Assembly: GCF_003382285.1 (NCBI RefSeq)
Contig: NZ_QTJR01000018.1
Coordinates: 1-63,342 of the forward strand
Direction: 5' to 3'
DNA from: Lysobacter soli
GTDB taxonomy: Bacteria; Pseudomonadota; Gammaproteobacteria; Xanthomonadales; Xanthomonadaceae
Length of the DNA: 63,342 bases
Within the stretch, counting starts at the first letter, position 1, and each line of letters opens with the position of its first letter. Of the stretch, positions 53,264 to 63,342 are shown piece after piece. A program made the position numbers and the translations under genes. The notes under the pieces are model-generated. The model saw nothing but the letters and a program-made list of their open reading frames with translations, searched no databases and was not told where the DNA came from.

Positions 53264-54054
53264 GCCGCGATCACGACACCTACTCCGGTGACGAGGCCGG
53301 CGTCGACGGCGCCGAGCCGCGCCTGATCGACCACCTGATCGAGCTGCGCGCGCGCCTGCTGCGTGCGGTCGCCGGGTTGATGCTCATCTTCGTCGTGCTG
53401 CTGCCTTTCGCGGCCGACATCTACGCGATCCTCGCCCAGCCGCTGCTGAGCTCGCTGCCCGAGAGCGGCAGGCTGGTGGCGGTCGATCCGGCCGGCGGCT
53501 TCTTCGTGCCGGTGAAGCTCGCGTTCTTCGCCGCCTTGCTGGTGACGATGCCGTGGCTGCTCTACCAGGCATGGGCCTTCGTGGCGCCCGGCCTCTACCA
53601 CCGCGAAAAGCGCCTGGCGATGCCGCTGCTGGTTTCGGCGGTGGCGCTGTTCTACACCGGCTGCGCGTTCGCCTTCTTCCTGGTGCTGCCGTCGGTATTC
53701 GGCTTCCTGGCGCGGTTCACGCCGGAAGTGGTCGCGATGACGCCCGACATCGGCAAGTACCTCGACTTCGTGCTGGTGATCTTCCTCGCGTTCGGCGCGA
53801 GCTTCGAACTCCCGGTCGCGCTGGTGATCCTGGTGCTGCTGGGCTGGGTGACGCCGCAGCAACTGAGGGAATCGCGCGGATACGCCATCGTCGGCGTGTT
53901 CGTCGTCGCCGCGGTGATCACGCCGCCGGACGTCGTCTCGCAGCTGATGCTCGCGATCCCGATGTGCATCCTCTACGAGCTGGGCATCGTGGCATCGCGC
54001 TGGCTCAAGCCGCGCGAGGATGCCGACACCTCCGGGCAGACGCCCACCGCGTGA
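53260..54054 (+). CDS. tatC: Sec-independent translocase subunit TatC
   Basis: 264 aa, six TM helices. Signature parts: LIDHLIELRARLLRAV, the glutamate-bearing FVPVKLAFFAALLVTMPWLLYQ, FVAPGLYHREKR, and FLAFGASFELPVALVIL. TatC is the receptor that recognises twin-arginine signal peptides. Its stop overlaps the next gene's start (GTGA). Confidence 0.97.
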   Translation: MSRDHDTYSGDEAGVDGAEPRLIDHLIELRARLLRAVAGLMLIFVVLLPFAADIYAILAQPLLSSLPESGRLVAVDPAGGFFVPVKLAFFAALLVTMPWLLYQAWAFVAPGLYHREKRLAMPLLVSAVALFYTGCAFAFFLVLPSVFGFLARFTPEVVAMTPDIGKYLDFVLVIFLAFGASFELPVALVILVLLGWVTPQQLRESRGYAIVGVFVVAAVITPPDVVSQLMLAIPMCILYELGIVASRWLKPREDADTSGQTPTA

Positions 54055-54728
54055 GTGCGCCGGCGCGCCTGTTGCCGCGCTACGCGGCGTGGTCGCTCGA
54101 TGCGGCGCTGATCGCCGCATTGCTCGCGCCGTTCCTGTGGGATCGCGTGGCGCGCGACCTCCACGCGCTCGAACAATCCTTCGTCGCGATGCTCGACACC
54201 TTCTACGGCGCGGTCGCGAGGCAGCTCGACGCCGGCGGTGTGCCGGACGTGTTCGCGCTGGCGTCGGATACGTCGATCCGACCTGCCGTCGCCGCGCTCG
54301 AAATGGCGCTGCTGCGCGCGATGTGCGTGCCGACCATCGCCTTCGCGCTCGCGATGCTCGTGTGGCAGGTGGCCGGCGAGCAGTCGCGCTGGCAGGGCAG
54401 CCCGGGCAAGCGGGCGCTGCGGTTGCGCGTGGTGGACCGCGAAGGCGCGGCGCCGGGCCTTCTCCGCTCCATCGGGCGTGAGTTCGCGGGGCTGCTGTCG
54501 TGGCTGACGCTCAACATCGGCCACGTCATGGCCGCGGTTCCACCGACGTACCTGGCGCTGCACGACCGCGTCAGCGGCACGCGCGTGATCCGCGAGGACG
54601 CGCCGCTTCCGGCGTGGGTGCGTGGATGGATCCTGCTGCAGGCCGGCGTCGCGGCGGCGCTGACGATCGCGTTGACCGGCCGCCTTGCATCGCTGGCGCA
54701 GGCGGCGGTGGAGCGGGCGCTGGGGTGA
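54051..54728 (+). CDS. RDD-family membrane protein
   Basis: 225 aa from GTG 54051, overlapping the tatC stop. RDD pattern: N-terminal LPRYAAWSLDAALIAALLAPF (Arg-x-x-Asp), then SPGKRALRLRVVDREG, then PTYLALHDRVSGTRVI. Three or four TM helices. The family's function is unclear; it may be a transporter. Co-translated with tatC. Confidence 0.85.
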   Translation: MSAPARLLPRYAAWSLDAALIAALLAPFLWDRVARDLHALEQSFVAMLDTFYGAVARQLDAGGVPDVFALASDTSIRPAVAALEMALLRAMCVPTIAFALAMLVWQVAGEQSRWQGSPGKRALRLRVVDREGAAPGLLRSIGREFAGLLSWLTLNIGHVMAAVPPTYLALHDRVSGTRVIREDAPLPAWVRGWILLQAGVAAALTIALTGRLASLAQAAVERALG

Positions 54729-54788
54729 TTCGCGGCTCGCCGCGAACCCGGGTGCGTTTCGCGTCCCCGGGCTGCGGAAGCGCGTCGC

Positions 54789-55724
54789 TTACAGCTCGAT
54801 CTGATGACTGTTCGAAGACGACGACGGCGGCGGGCCGTTGCCCCGCGTGTCCGAAGGGGAGCAGACGTCGCGCCACAGGTAGTACATGACGCCGAACATC
54901 ACCACGTACATCACCACCATCAGCGCCAGGTAGAGCGGCAGGATCAGCGCCGCGCCCAACGTCGGATGGATGATCCCGCCGATCAGCCCGACGATGCCGA
55001 ACACCGCCGCGAGCACCAGGCCGACGGGGATCGAGGCCAGCACGATCACCACGGCCAGCAACAGGATCGGCAGCAGGTTCTTCGCGGTGCCGACGACGCC
55101 GTCGGCCATCGCCAGCCGAACCGGACGACGGCCGAGCGCGACCTGGCCGAAGCCGATCGCGTACACGCCGGACAGGAACAGGAACAGGATCGAACCCAGG
55201 CCCAGCAGGCGGCCGAGGCCTTCGGGCGCATCGGGCACCTGCGCCGGATCGATGCGGCCGTTGCCCGCCGCCTGCAGCGTCATCACCTTGGTCAGCCAGT
55301 CGAGCAGGCCGTCGCCGAAGACGGTGATCAGCGCGACGCCGATGATCACGTAGTACAGCGTCATCAGCAGGCCGAAACCGATCAGGCGCCCGGCATCGCC
55401 GCCGTGGCGGAACGGCTTGAAGACGTCGCTCGCCGAGGCGGGACGTGCATGTTCGGTGTCGTCGATCAGCCGCAGGAAGCCGCCCATGAATGGCGACAGG
55501 AGCACGATCGACAGCAGCTGCGCGCCGGCGGCGACGGCCATCGCGCCGTTCGCGTCGGGCTGCAGGACCGACAGCACGGCCAGCTGCAGGAGGCTGGGCA
55601 GCGTCGCCACCATCATCAGGATCGCCGCCGCGCCGAACACCGCGCGCGCGTTGTGGCGACCGAGGTTGATGCCGCGCTTGAGCCAGGTCAGCCCGGACAG
55701 CGGGCCGGTTGCGTGAGTCGTCAT
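54789..55724 (-). CDS. BPSS1780-family polytopic membrane protein
   Basis: 311 aa with about seven hydrophobic helices (for example AIGFGQVALG, VIVLASIPVGLVL, VVMYVVMFGVMYYL). The N-terminal GLTWLKRGINLGRHN and the LSPFMGGFLRLIDD segment match this uncharacterised family of proteobacterial inner-membrane proteins. The tail is Ser/Pro-rich. Convergent with the RDD gene; upstream is a glutamine amidotransferase gene on the same strand. Confidence 0.8.
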   Translation of the reverse strand: MTTHATGPLSGLTWLKRGINLGRHNARAVFGAAAILMMVATLPSLLQLAVLSVLQPDANGAMAVAAGAQLLSIVLLSPFMGGFLRLIDDTEHARPASASDVFKPFRHGGDAGRLIGFGLLMTLYYVIIGVALITVFGDGLLDWLTKVMTLQAAGNGRIDPAQVPDAPEGLGRLLGLGSILFLFLSGVYAIGFGQVALGRRPVRLAMADGVVGTAKNLLPILLLAVVIVLASIPVGLVLAAVFGIVGLIGGIIHPTLGAALILPLYLALMVVMYVVMFGVMYYLWRDVCSPSDTRGNGPPPSSSSNSHQIEL

Positions 55725-55802
55725 GGGGGAAGGGGTTCGATGGGGACGCGTGGGGGAATGCGCGCGATCGCGTCGCGCGCATGAAGGGTGATGCCGGAAA
55801 CC

Positions 55803-56540
55803 TCAGTGCCCGTGCAGGCCGCGTGCGTGGCGCACGAAGCGCCGCAACACGCGCCGCGCGTGCGGCGTGGCGCTGACCGCGCGCGCCAGCGATTTCGCGC
55901 AGCGGCCTTCGCCGTGCAGCGCGTCGCGTCGCGCGTGGACGTAGCCGCGCATGTGCGTGGCGCTGAATTCGGGATGGAACTGCACGCCCCAGGCGCGTTC
56001 GCCCCAGCGGAACGCGTGGCAGTCGTCCTGGCTCGATTTCGCCAGCACCGTCGCGCCCAGTGGCGCGCGCAGCACGGTCTGCAGGTGCGTGGCCTGCGCG
56101 GCGAACTGCGCGGGCAGGCCCTTGAACAGCGGGTCTTCGTCGGCGTGCGGATGCAGCTGCAAATCGATGGTGCCCATCTCGCGACCGGTCGGATTGACGC
56201 CGACCTCGCCGCCGAGCGCGTGCGCCAGCAGCTGGTGGCCGTAGCAGATGCCGAACAGCGGCATGCCTTCCTGCGCGGCGTCGCGCAGCCAGTGCGCGCT
56301 GCGTTCGCTCCAGTCGCGCCGCTCGGTGACCATCGCGGCGCTGCCGGTGATGATCGTGCCGGCGAAACCTTCGCGTGCGGGAAGCGCTTCTCCGGCTTCG
56401 ACGTTCACCACCACCGCCTCGTCGGCGTCGAGCCCGGCGGCCACGCGGATCCAGTGCGGAAAACCTCGATGGCGACGCATCGAAGCGACCGGTTGTCCGG
56501 TCTCGAGGATGAGGAAGGGCCGGGTATGTCGGGTGTTCAC
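55803..56540 (-). CDS. Class I glutamine amidotransferase (GMP-synthase-like)
   Basis: 245 aa from GTG 56540, just before [16 protein letters not shown]; an upstream ATG at 56624 extends it but lies across the glyQ promoter region. Class I triad: Cys in [16 protein letters not shown] and the His/Glu in [20 protein letters not shown] precedes them. It releases ammonia from glutamine for an unknown acceptor, in the cytoplasm. Similar stand-alone proteins are often labelled GMP synthase by mistake. Divergent from glyQ. Confidence 0.88.
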   Translation of the reverse strand: MNTRHTRPFLILETGQPVASMRRHRGFPHWIRVAAGLDADEAVVVNVEAGEALPAREGFAGTIITGSAAMVTERRDWSERSAHWLRDAAQEGMPLFGICYGHQLLAHALGGEVGVNPTGREMGTIDLQLHPHADEDPLFKGLPAQFAAQATHLQTVLRAPLGATVLAKSSQDDCHAFRWGERAWGVQFHPEFSATHMRGYVHARRDALHGEGRCAKSLARAVSATPHARRVLRRFVRHARGLHGH

Positions 56541-56634
56541 GGCGATACGGACACTGGCGTTTCGGAAGATGGTGCGGGCCGCGCCACCGACCCCGCGGAA
56601 GTGCGAAAAAACCAGCGGCATCAAGGCCCGCGGC

Positions 56635-56640
56635 TATACT
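56635..56640 (+). promoter_or_regulatory. -10 element of glyQ promoter
   Basis: TATACT, 31 bp upstream of the glyQ ATG, fits a sigma-70 -10 box. No convincing -35 box lies at the right distance. Confidence 0.45.
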
Positions 56641-56670
56641 AACCCGCTTTGCGGAACCCCCACCGAGACC

Positions 56671-57594
56671 ATGGCCGCACCTACCTTCCAGGGACCGACT
56701 TTCCAGGAACTGATCCAGCGCCTGAACGCCTACTGGGCCGACCAGGGCTGCACGCTGATCCAGCCGCTCGACCTGGAGGTCGGTGCCGGCACCTTCCATC
56801 CGGCCACGTTCCTGCGGGCGCTCGGTCCGGAGCCGTGGAATGCCGCCTACGTCCAGCCCTGCCGTCGCCCCACCGACGGCCGCTACGGCGAGAACCCCAA
56901 CCGCCTGCAGCGCTACTACCAGTACCAGGTGGCGATGAAACCCAGCCCGGACAACATCGTCGAGCTGTACTTCGATTCGCTCAAGGCGCTCGGCGTGGAT
57001 CCGCTAGTGCACGACCTGCGCCTGGTGGAAGACAACTGGGAATCGCCGACGCTCGGCGCCTGGGGCCTGGGCTGGGAAGTCTGGCTCAACGGCATGGAAG
57101 TCACGCAGTTCACCTACTTCCAGCAGGCCGGCGGCCTGGAGTGCCGCCCGGTGCTGGGCGAGATCACCTACGGTCTCGAACGCCTGTGCATGTACCTGCA
57201 GAACGTCGACAACGTGTACGACCTGATCTGGACGTACGGCCCGGATGGCACGGCGGTGACTTACGGCGACGTCTATCACCAGAACGAAGTCGAGCAGAGC
57301 GCGTACAACTTCGAGCACGCCGACGTCGCCGAACTCTTCCACCGTTTCGACGCGTGCGAGGCCGAAGCGCTGAAGCTGATCGAACTCGGCCTGCCGCTGC
57401 CGGCGTACGACCAGGTCTGCAAGGCCAGCCACAGCTTCAACCTGCTCGACGCGCGCCGCGCGATCAGCGTGACCGAACGCCAGCGCTACATCCTGCGCGT
57501 GCGCCGCATCGCCCAGGGCGTCGCCGAGGCGTATTACGCGCAGCGCGAGAAGCTGGGTTTCCCGGTGTTGAAGAAGGCCGCGCAGGCGGCTTGA
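56671..57594 (+). CDS. glyQ: Glycyl-tRNA synthetase alpha subunit
   Basis: 307 aa, the usual length. Class II motifs: [20 protein letters not shown], the motif-2 loop [17 protein letters not shown], and the glycine pocket around [20 protein letters not shown]. Together with the beta subunit (glyS) it charges tRNA-Gly. Followed by glyS after 197 bp that holds a CCCCTCTCC repeat. Confidence 0.97.
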   Translation: MAAPTFQGPTFQELIQRLNAYWADQGCTLIQPLDLEVGAGTFHPATFLRALGPEPWNAAYVQPCRRPTDGRYGENPNRLQRYYQYQVAMKPSPDNIVELYFDSLKALGVDPLVHDLRLVEDNWESPTLGAWGLGWEVWLNGMEVTQFTYFQQAGGLECRPVLGEITYGLERLCMYLQNVDNVYDLIWTYGPDGTAVTYGDVYHQNEVEQSAYNFEHADVAELFHRFDACEAEALKLIELGLPLPAYDQVCKASHSFNLLDARRAISVTERQRYILRVRRIAQGVAEAYYAQREKLGFPVLKKAAQAA

Positions 57595-57600
57595 CGTGAG

Positions 57601-57639
57601 CCCCTCTCCCGTCGGGAGAGGGGTTGGGGTGAGGGTCGG
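57601..57639. repeat. CCCCTCTCC-type hairpin repeat
   Basis: Stem CCCCTCTCCCG/CGGGAGAGGGG with the GGTTGGGGTGAGGG tail, between glyQ and glyS. A partial inverted relative with a different stem (CCTTCTCCC/GGGAGAAGG) lies at about 57717-57770. Confidence 0.85.
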
Positions 57640-57791
57640 CGAAGTGTTGTCGGTGGTGGGGACGCTTCAATGAAACGCCGAGCGCTGTTTTGCGATCCTC
57701 TTTCCACCGCCGACACTTCGCCGACCCTCATCCGCCCTTCGGGCACCTTCTCCCGGAGGGAGAAGGGAAGAGAAAAAAACAAGGCAACCGC

Positions 57792-59867
57792 ATGAGCACC
57801 ACGTCCCCCCTCCTGATCGAACTCGGCACCGAAGAGCTTCCCGTCAAGGCGCTGCCCGCGCTGGCGCAGGCGTTCTTCGACGGCATCCTCGATGGCCTGG
57901 CCAAGCGCGGCGTCGCCTTCGACCGCGACGGCGCCAAGCCGCTGTACACGCCGCGCCGCCTCGCCGTGCGCCTGCCGGCCGTCGCGCTGGAACAGCCGGA
58001 GCAGAAATCCGAAGTGCTCGGGCCGTACCTCAACATCGCGCTCGACGCCGACGGCCACCCGACCAAGGCGCTGCAGGGTTTCGCCGCGAAGGCCGGCATC
58101 GACTGGACGACGCTGGAAAAGACCACCGACAACAAGGGCGAGCGCTTCGTGCACCGTTCGGTGAAGCCGGGCGCGAGCACCGCCGCGCTGCTGCCGGACA
58201 TCCTGCGCGACGCCATCTCCGCGATGCCGATTCCCAAGCCGATGCGCTGGGGCGACCACGATTACGGTTTCGCGCGTCCGGTGCACTGGCTGGTGATGCT
58301 GCTGGGCAAGGACGTGGTGGACGCCGAACTGTTCGGTACGCGCGCCGACCGCATGAGCCGCGGCCATCGCTTCATGCACGACAAGCCGGTGTGGTTCTCC
58401 ACGCCGGACGATTACGTCGAATCCCTGCGCGGGGCGAAGGTGCTGGTCGATCCGGACGAGCGCCGCGAGCGCATCGTGCTGGAAGTGACCGACACCGCAC
58501 GCGCCGCCGGCGGTGTTGCGCGCATCGACGACGGCATCCTCGAAGAGGTCAACGGCCTGACCGAATGGCCGAAGGCCGTCGCGTGCAGCTTCGAGCGCGA
58601 GTTCCTCGCCGTGCCGCAGGAAGCGCTGATCGCCACGATGGAGGCGAACCAGAAGTTCTTCCCGGTGCTCGACGCCGAAGGCAAGTTGAGCGAGCACTTC
58701 ATCGGCATCGCCAACATCGAGTCGAAGGACGAGTCCGAAGTCCGCAAGGGCTATGAGCGCGTGATCCGCCCGCGCTTCGCCGACGCGAAGTTCTTCTTCG
58801 TCGAGGACATGAAGCAGGGGCTGGCGTCGATGAACGACGGCCTCGCGACGGTGAAGTACCAGGACAAGCTCGGCTCCATCGCCGACAAGGTCGCGCGCGT
58901 GGCCGCGCTGGCCGAAGCCGTGGCCGCGCAGGTCGGCGTGGATCCGGCGACCGCGCGCCGCGCCGCGGAACTGTCGAAGGCCGACCTGCAGTCGCGACTG
59001 GTCGGCGAATTCCCGGAACTGCAGGGCATCGCCGGCCGCTATTACGCCGCGGTGGAGAACGAACCGCTCGACATCGCGCACGCCATCGACGAGGCCTACA
59101 TGCCGCGTTTTGCCGGCGACGCGATCGCCCCGTCGAAGCTCGGCCAGGTGCTCGCCATCGCCGAGCGCCTGGACACGCTCGCCGGCGGTTTCGCCGCGGG
59201 CCTGAAGCCCACCGGCAACAAGGATCCGTTCGCGCTGCGTCGCAATGCGCTGGGCCTGGCGCGTACGCTGCTTGAAGGCGGCCACGACCTGCTGCTGCAC
59301 GGGCTGATCGAGCGCGCGCTCGAACTGCAGCCGGCCAAGCACGCCGAGATCGGCAGCTACGACATCACGCAGTTCGTCTACGACCGCCTGCGCGGCTACT
59401 ACGCCGATCGCGGCGTGGCGTCGATGCAGTTCGATGCGGTGGAAAACGTCGCGCACGATTCGCTGCCCGACTTCGACCGGCGCCTCAACGCCATCGCCGA
59501 ATTCGCCAAGCTGCCGGAAGCCGCAGCGCTGGCCGCGGCGAACAAGCGCATCCGCAACATCCTGAAGAAGGTCGAAGGCGACGTGCCGTCGAACGTCGAC
59601 GCCGCACTCTTCGCCGAGAACGCCGAGCGCGAACTCGGCGAGGCGGTGGACGGCGCCATCGCCGACACCGATCCGCTGCTGGAATCGCGCGATTACGTCA
59701 CCGCGCTGGGCCGCCTCGCGCGCCTGCGTCCGCAGGTCGATGCGTTCTTCGACGGCGTCATGGTGAACGTGGACGACGCGGCGGTGCGCAACAACCGCCT
59801 CGCGCTGCTCAAGCGCCTGTCCGACCGCCTGGGCAGCGTCGCGGCGATCGAACACCTGTCGATCTGA
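57792..59867 (+). CDS. glyS: Glycyl-tRNA synthetase beta subunit
   Basis: 691 aa. Start [21 protein letters not shown] is the family signature, then [22 protein letters not shown] and [10 protein letters not shown], and a C-terminal DALR-type anticodon-binding region ([20 protein letters not shown]). It works with GlyQ as an alpha2beta2 enzyme. A hairpin follows the stop. Confidence 0.97.
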   Translation: MSTTSPLLIELGTEELPVKALPALAQAFFDGILDGLAKRGVAFDRDGAKPLYTPRRLAVRLPAVALEQPEQKSEVLGPYLNIALDADGHPTKALQGFAAKAGIDWTTLEKTTDNKGERFVHRSVKPGASTAALLPDILRDAISAMPIPKPMRWGDHDYGFARPVHWLVMLLGKDVVDAELFGTRADRMSRGHRFMHDKPVWFSTPDDYVESLRGAKVLVDPDERRERIVLEVTDTARAAGGVARIDDGILEEVNGLTEWPKAVACSFEREFLAVPQEALIATMEANQKFFPVLDAEGKLSEHFIGIANIESKDESEVRKGYERVIRPRFADAKFFFVEDMKQGLASMNDGLATVKYQDKLGSIADKVARVAALAEAVAAQVGVDPATARRAAELSKADLQSRLVGEFPELQGIAGRYYAAVENEPLDIAHAIDEAYMPRFAGDAIAPSKLGQVLAIAERLDTLAGGFAAGLKPTGNKDPFALRRNALGLARTLLEGGHDLLLHGLIERALELQPAKHAEIGSYDITQFVYDRLRGYYADRGVASMQFDAVENVAHDSLPDFDRRLNAIAEFAKLPEAAALAAANKRIRNILKKVEGDVPSNVDAALFAENAERELGEAVDGAIADTDPLLESRDYVTALGRLARLRPQVDAFFDGVMVNVDDAAVRNNRLALLKRLSDRLGSVAAIEHLSI

Positions 59868-59875
59868 CGTCGCGC

Positions 59876-59896
59876 GCCGGGCCCGCGCGGCCCGGC
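59876..59896 (+). terminator. GC-rich hairpin after glyS
   Basis: GCCGGGCC, 5-nt loop, GGCCCGGC, starting 8 bp past the stop codon. No T-run. Confidence 0.4.
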
Positions 59897-59971
59897 ATCG
59901 CAGCGCGCGTTCGTGCGCGCCTACACCGACCGTTAACCAGCCTCGCCGCACGCCCCGGTTATCCTCCCCGC

Positions 59972-61855
59972 ATGCCGACCTTCCCCCGCGTCCTGGCCAT
60001 CGCCGCGCTGCTGCTTGCCACCGCCGGCGCGGCGCATGCGGCGAAGGTCAAGGCCGTGGACATCCGCGGTCTCGACGAAACCAAGACGGCCAACGTGCGC
60101 GGTGCGCTGTCGGTGGTCGATGCGATCGGCGAGGAGCTGCCCGGCCGGCGCCTGGCGTACCTGGTGCGCGAGGCCGAGGACGAAACGCGCGAGGCGCTGG
60201 AGCCGTTCGGTTTCTACTCGCCGAAGATCGAGATCACGCGCGAAGGCAACAGCGATACCGGCGTGACCGTCACCGTCAACGTGACGCTCGACGAACCCGT
60301 GCGCGTGCGTCGCGCCGACATCGCGATCATCGGCGACGGCAGCGACGATCGTTACCTGTCGCAGGATCTGGCCGCATTCCGCCCGCAGACCGGCGACGTC
60401 TTCGACCACCAGCTGTACGAGGCGAGCAAGACGCGCATCACGCGCCGCCTTGCCGAACGTGGTTATTTCGATGCGGATTTCAGTTCGCGCCGCGTCGAGA
60501 TCACGCGCGCCGAGCGCGCCGCCGACATCGACCTGGTGTGGAGCAGCGGCGGGCGCTACGACATGGGCCCGATCGAGATCGAGCAGACGCCCAACGCGAT
60601 CATCCGCGACAGCCTGCTCGACAAGCTCATCTACTGGGAACAGGGCAGCTACTACCACCAGGGCAAGCTCGACCGCTTCCGCGAATCGCTCGCGCGGCTG
60701 GATTACTTCTCCAGCATCGAGATCGAACCGCGCCCTGACGACGCCGTCGACAACCAGGTGCCGGTGACCGTCACGCTGACACCAGCCAAGCGCACGATCT
60801 ACACCGCCGGCTTGAGCTACGGCACCGACAGCGGCCCCGGCGTGCGCCTGGGCATGGAGCGCCGCTACGTCAACGATCGGGGCCACAAGGCGCTGGGCCA
60901 GATCGACTGGGCGTCCAAGCGCAAGACCGCGACCGCGCAATACCGCATTCCCGCGTTCGCGTGGCTGGATGGCTGGTACACCTTCAGCGCGCAGTATTAC
61001 GACGAACAGACCGACTACATGGATACGCGCAAGGTCGAACTCGTCGCCAGCCGCAGCGGTCAGGTCAGCCGTCGCCTGACGCTGATCGCCGCGCTGCACG
61101 CGTTGCGCGAACGCTGGGCGTATGCGGCCTTCGAAGGCGGCGCCGACGGTCCGGATCCCGGTACCGACGAAGCCAACAACGCGAACGAGGACGACGAGCT
61201 CGTCACCACCGCCTACAACTACGCGACGTTCCTGTATCCCTCGCTGCGCGCCGAATACATCGACACCGACGACCGCATCTTCCCGCGACACGGCATCGGC
61301 GTGACGCTGGAAGTGCGCGGCGGCTTGGAGAACGTCGGATCCGATGCGAACTTCGCGCAGGCCTGGGGCCAAGCGCGCTGGTACCAGGGCATCGGCGCGG
61401 GTAATCGGCTGATCCTGCGCGCCGAAGCCGGCGGCACGTTCACCAACGCGCTGGTCAACATGCCGCCGTCGCTGCGCTTCTTCGCCGGCGGCGACAACAG
61501 CATCCGCGGTTACGGCTTCCGCGAAGTCGGCCCGAACACCATCGGCATGGACGGCAAGAAGTACGCGATCGGCGGCAAGTACGTCATCACCGGTTCGGCC
61601 GAGTTCGAGCACTACTTCAACGATGGCCCGTGGGGCGCGGCGGTCTTCGTCGATGCGGGCGATGCGTTCAACAAGTTCGGCGGCGAAGTGTCCGACCCGA
61701 ACGATCGCGACCAGAATTTCGACCTGCACACCGGCGTCGGCATCGGTGCACGCTGGCGTTCGCCCGTGGGCCCGGTGCGCGTGGACATCGCGCGTGGCCT
61801 GAACGATCCGGACTCGGATTACGAGATCTACCTGAACATCGGTGCGACCTGGTGA
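59972..61855 (+). CDS. tamA: Outer-membrane assembly protein TamA (Omp85 family)
   Basis: 627 aa. Signal peptide (VLAIAALLLATAGAAHA). Three POTRA-like repeats (to about 290; RRLAERGYFDADFSSRRV, then LARLDYFSSIEIEPR), then the 16-strand Omp85 barrel with the lid-lock-type GGDNSIRGYGFREVGP (RGY box) and the closing VRVDIARGLNDPDSDYEIYL. It inserts proteins such as autotransporters into the outer membrane together with TamB. Transcribed with tamB. Confidence 0.93.
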   Translation: MPTFPRVLAIAALLLATAGAAHAAKVKAVDIRGLDETKTANVRGALSVVDAIGEELPGRRLAYLVREAEDETREALEPFGFYSPKIEITREGNSDTGVTVTVNVTLDEPVRVRRADIAIIGDGSDDRYLSQDLAAFRPQTGDVFDHQLYEASKTRITRRLAERGYFDADFSSRRVEITRAERAADIDLVWSSGGRYDMGPIEIEQTPNAIIRDSLLDKLIYWEQGSYYHQGKLDRFRESLARLDYFSSIEIEPRPDDAVDNQVPVTVTLTPAKRTIYTAGLSYGTDSGPGVRLGMERRYVNDRGHKALGQIDWASKRKTATAQYRIPAFAWLDGWYTFSAQYYDEQTDYMDTRKVELVASRSGQVSRRLTLIAALHALRERWAYAAFEGGADGPDPGTDEANNANEDDELVTTAYNYATFLYPSLRAEYIDTDDRIFPRHGIGVTLEVRGGLENVGSDANFAQAWGQARWYQGIGAGNRLILRAEAGGTFTNALVNMPPSLRFFAGGDNSIRGYGFREVGPNTIGMDGKKYAIGGKYVITGSAEFEHYFNDGPWGAAVFVDAGDAFNKFGGEVSDPNDRDQNFDLHTGVGIGARWRSPVGPVRVDIARGLNDPDSDYEIYLNIGATW

Positions 61856-61862
61856 GGCGCCC

Positions 61863-63342
61863 ATGAGCCAGCCCACTCCCGTCAGCGAAACCCCGAAGGA
61901 TCCGCGCGAGGCGCGCATCGCCGAACTTCGCGCGCGCCGTTTCGCGCGCATGCGCTGGCTGGCGATACGCGCGGGCATCCTGTCCGTCGCGATCGCGCTG
62001 GCCGCCGGCGTGTTCCTGTACTGGCTGCTCACCAGCATCGGCGGCCGCGACCTGCTGCTGGCGCAGATCGTCTCGCGCCTGCCGGAAAACGCGACGCTCT
62101 CCTGGCGCAGCGTCGAAGGCCCGCTGTCGGGCCCGCTGACGATGAACGGCGTGCGCTTCACCTACGACCGCATGGTGTTCACCGCCGATCGCGTGCACCT
62201 GGACCCGGCGCTGCGCCCGCTGTTCCGCAAGCGGCTGCGGCTGGATGCGTTGCAGATCGCGAACGCGAAGCTCGAGATCCCCAAGTCCGACGAACCGTTC
62301 GAACTGCCGCGCTGGCCCGAGGTGTTGCCGGAGATCGCGCCGCCGCTGGAACTGCAGGCCGACGACGTGCGCGTCGACGGATTCCTGCTCACGCAGGCGG
62401 GCGAGAAGCTGATCGACGTGCGCACGCTGCGCGGCGGTCTGGATGCGCGCCAGGGCGAGCTGCACGTCGAACACCTGTTCGTCGACAGCGATCGCGGCCG
62501 CTTCAACGTGCACGGCGATTACGTGCCGCGTGACGACTACCGCACCGACCTCACCGCGAGCGCCGTGCTGCCCGCCGCCGACGGCCGCACGCCGGCGCGC
62601 GTCGGGCTGGTCGCGCGCGGCGATCTGTCGCGCATGAACGTCGCGATCGCCGGCCACGTGCCGCAACCGCTGCGCGCGAGCCTGACGCTGCATGGTCGCG
62701 ACGAGCCGAAGTGGCGCCTCGACGCGGATGCCGAAGGCCTCGACATCGGCCTGCTCACCGGCGCGGAAGCGAGCGAGGACGATCGCCCGCTGGTCTTCAG
62801 CTTCAGCGCCGACGGCATGGGCGGCGCGGCCGACCTGCGCGGCGAGTTCCGCCAGGGCGATCTCGTCGCCACGGTGCTTCCGTCGAAGGTGCGCCTGGAG
62901 AACCAGGTGCTCGACGTGCAGCCGCTGGCGCTGCGCATCTTCGATGGCAACGCGACGCTGCGCGGCACGGCGGACTTCACCGACGCGGAGAACGCGAAGT
63001 TCCGTTTCGCCGCGAACGTGCGCGGCCTCACCTTCGGCGGTGAAACGACGACCACGCCGGCGCCTGCTCCCGCCTTGACGAATCCGCCCGCCAGCGTCAG
63101 CGCGCGCAAGCTGCAGAAGGTCACCGCGCCCGCGCCGGCCGCGCAGACCGAAGCGGTCGCCATCGGCGTCGACGCGGACCTCGGCTTCGCGGGCACGATG
63201 AAGGCGTGGGCGGCGATCGGCAACGCGACGCTGCGTCGCGATGGGACCGAAGCAACGGTCACCTTCGACGGCCGCGGCAACGACGAGCGCATGACGCTCA
63301 AGACGCTGCAGGCGCGCATGCCGACCGGCACGCTCGACGGCC
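61863..63342 (+). CDS. tamB: Translocation and assembly module protein TamB, 3' end outside window
   Basis: 493 codons visible, cut by the right edge. Starts 7 bp after the tamA stop. After a charged N-terminus comes one TM anchor (AGILSVAIALAAGVFLYWLL), then beta-strand repeats of the AsmA/TamB-like type (LSWRSVEGPLSGPLTMNGVR; LRGTADFTD). TamB spans the periplasm as a long beta-taco and links to TamA. Full-length proteins exceed 1200 residues, so more than half is missing here. Confidence 0.9.
   Translation, partial: MSQPTPVSETPKDPREARIAELRARRFARMRWLAIRAGILSVAIALAAGVFLYWLLTSIGGRDLLLAQIVSRLPENATLSWRSVEGPLSGPLTMNGVRFTYDRMVFTADRVHLDPALRPLFRKRLRLDALQIANAKLEIPKSDEPFELPRWPEVLPEIAPPLELQADDVRVDGFLLTQAGEKLIDVRTLRGGLDARQGELHVEHLFVDSDRGRFNVHGDYVPRDDYRTDLTASAVLPAADGRTPARVGLVARGDLSRMNVAIAGHVPQPLRASLTLHGRDEPKWRLDADAEGLDIGLLTGAEASEDDRPLVFSFSADGMGGAADLRGEFRQGDLVATVLPSKVRLENQVLDVQPLALRIFDGNATLRGTADFTDAENAKFRFAANVRGLTFGGETTTTPAPAPALTNPPASVSARKLQKVTAPAPAAQTEAVAIGVDADLGFAGTMKAWAAIGNATLRRDGTEATVTFDGRGNDERMTLKTLQARMPTGTLDG

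Noticed and set aside
57534-62161. Two long minus-strand frames opposite glyS and tamA
   Set aside because: Both coding strands are well supported by family motifs; the antisense translations have none.

Overview
The window looks like chromosome of a high-GC gammaproteobacterium of the Xanthomonadaceae/Lysobacteraceae, most likely Lysobacter or a close relative. I base this on the gene content and order (gltBD, ttcA, rdgC, hemH, tatABC, glyQS, tamAB), on the codon use, and on the abundance of short palindromic repeats. The genus is an inference; no rRNA marker is present.

Layout. (1) 1-6.6 kb: three overlapping sensor-kinase genes. The first is a large HAMP-repeat hybrid kinase cut by the window start, the second a REC-kinase-REC hybrid, and the third a small kinase-like protein with a degenerate ATP-binding region. 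(2) 6.8-11.4 kb: a serine hydrolase, two small exported proteins and a GH3 beta-glucosidase with a LacI-type operator. (3) About 11.5-32.3 kb: an AT-richer, poorly packed accessory island. It has small unknown genes, two soluble histidine kinases and four stand-alone receiver proteins, a fasciclin protein, a SOUL protein and a DUF3606 protein. It also has many broken mobile genes: a truncated serine recombinase, two inverted IS110-type fragments, an IS30 fragment, a frameshifted excisionase, a frameshifted tyrosine integrase and phage early genes. At its right end is an intact three-gene operon (TIGR04255-like protein, coiled-coil protein, HNH nuclease) beside a partial tRNA-Pro. The 10-mer CCATAGTTTG occurs at both island edges. 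(4) 32.4-63.3 kb: core chromosome. In order it holds ntrBC, sodC, an acetyltransferase, an I78 inhibitor-barnase-barstar cluster, an efflux pump, gltBD, ttcA, rdgC, a YgjP-type protease, a hydrolase, hemH, a SYLF protein, tatABC, an RDD protein, a membrane protein, a glutamine amidotransferase, glyQS, tamA and the start of tamB.

How the genes work together. ntrBC and gltBD are both nitrogen-assimilation functions, and an NtrC-type palindrome overlaps the ntrB start codon. tatABC, tamA and tamB serve protein export and outer-membrane assembly. The barnase/barstar pair is a secreted nuclease with its cytoplasmic inhibitor. The island's kinases and receivers look like a small phosphorelay set. 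The strongest candidate for an undescribed system is the TIGR04255/coiled-coil/HNH operon at 30.1-32.2 kb. Its promoter region holds three GGTGAC repeats spaced exactly 11 bp apart, and it sits at the tRNA-proximal end of the island, the usual place for defence cargo. A defence role is inference only.
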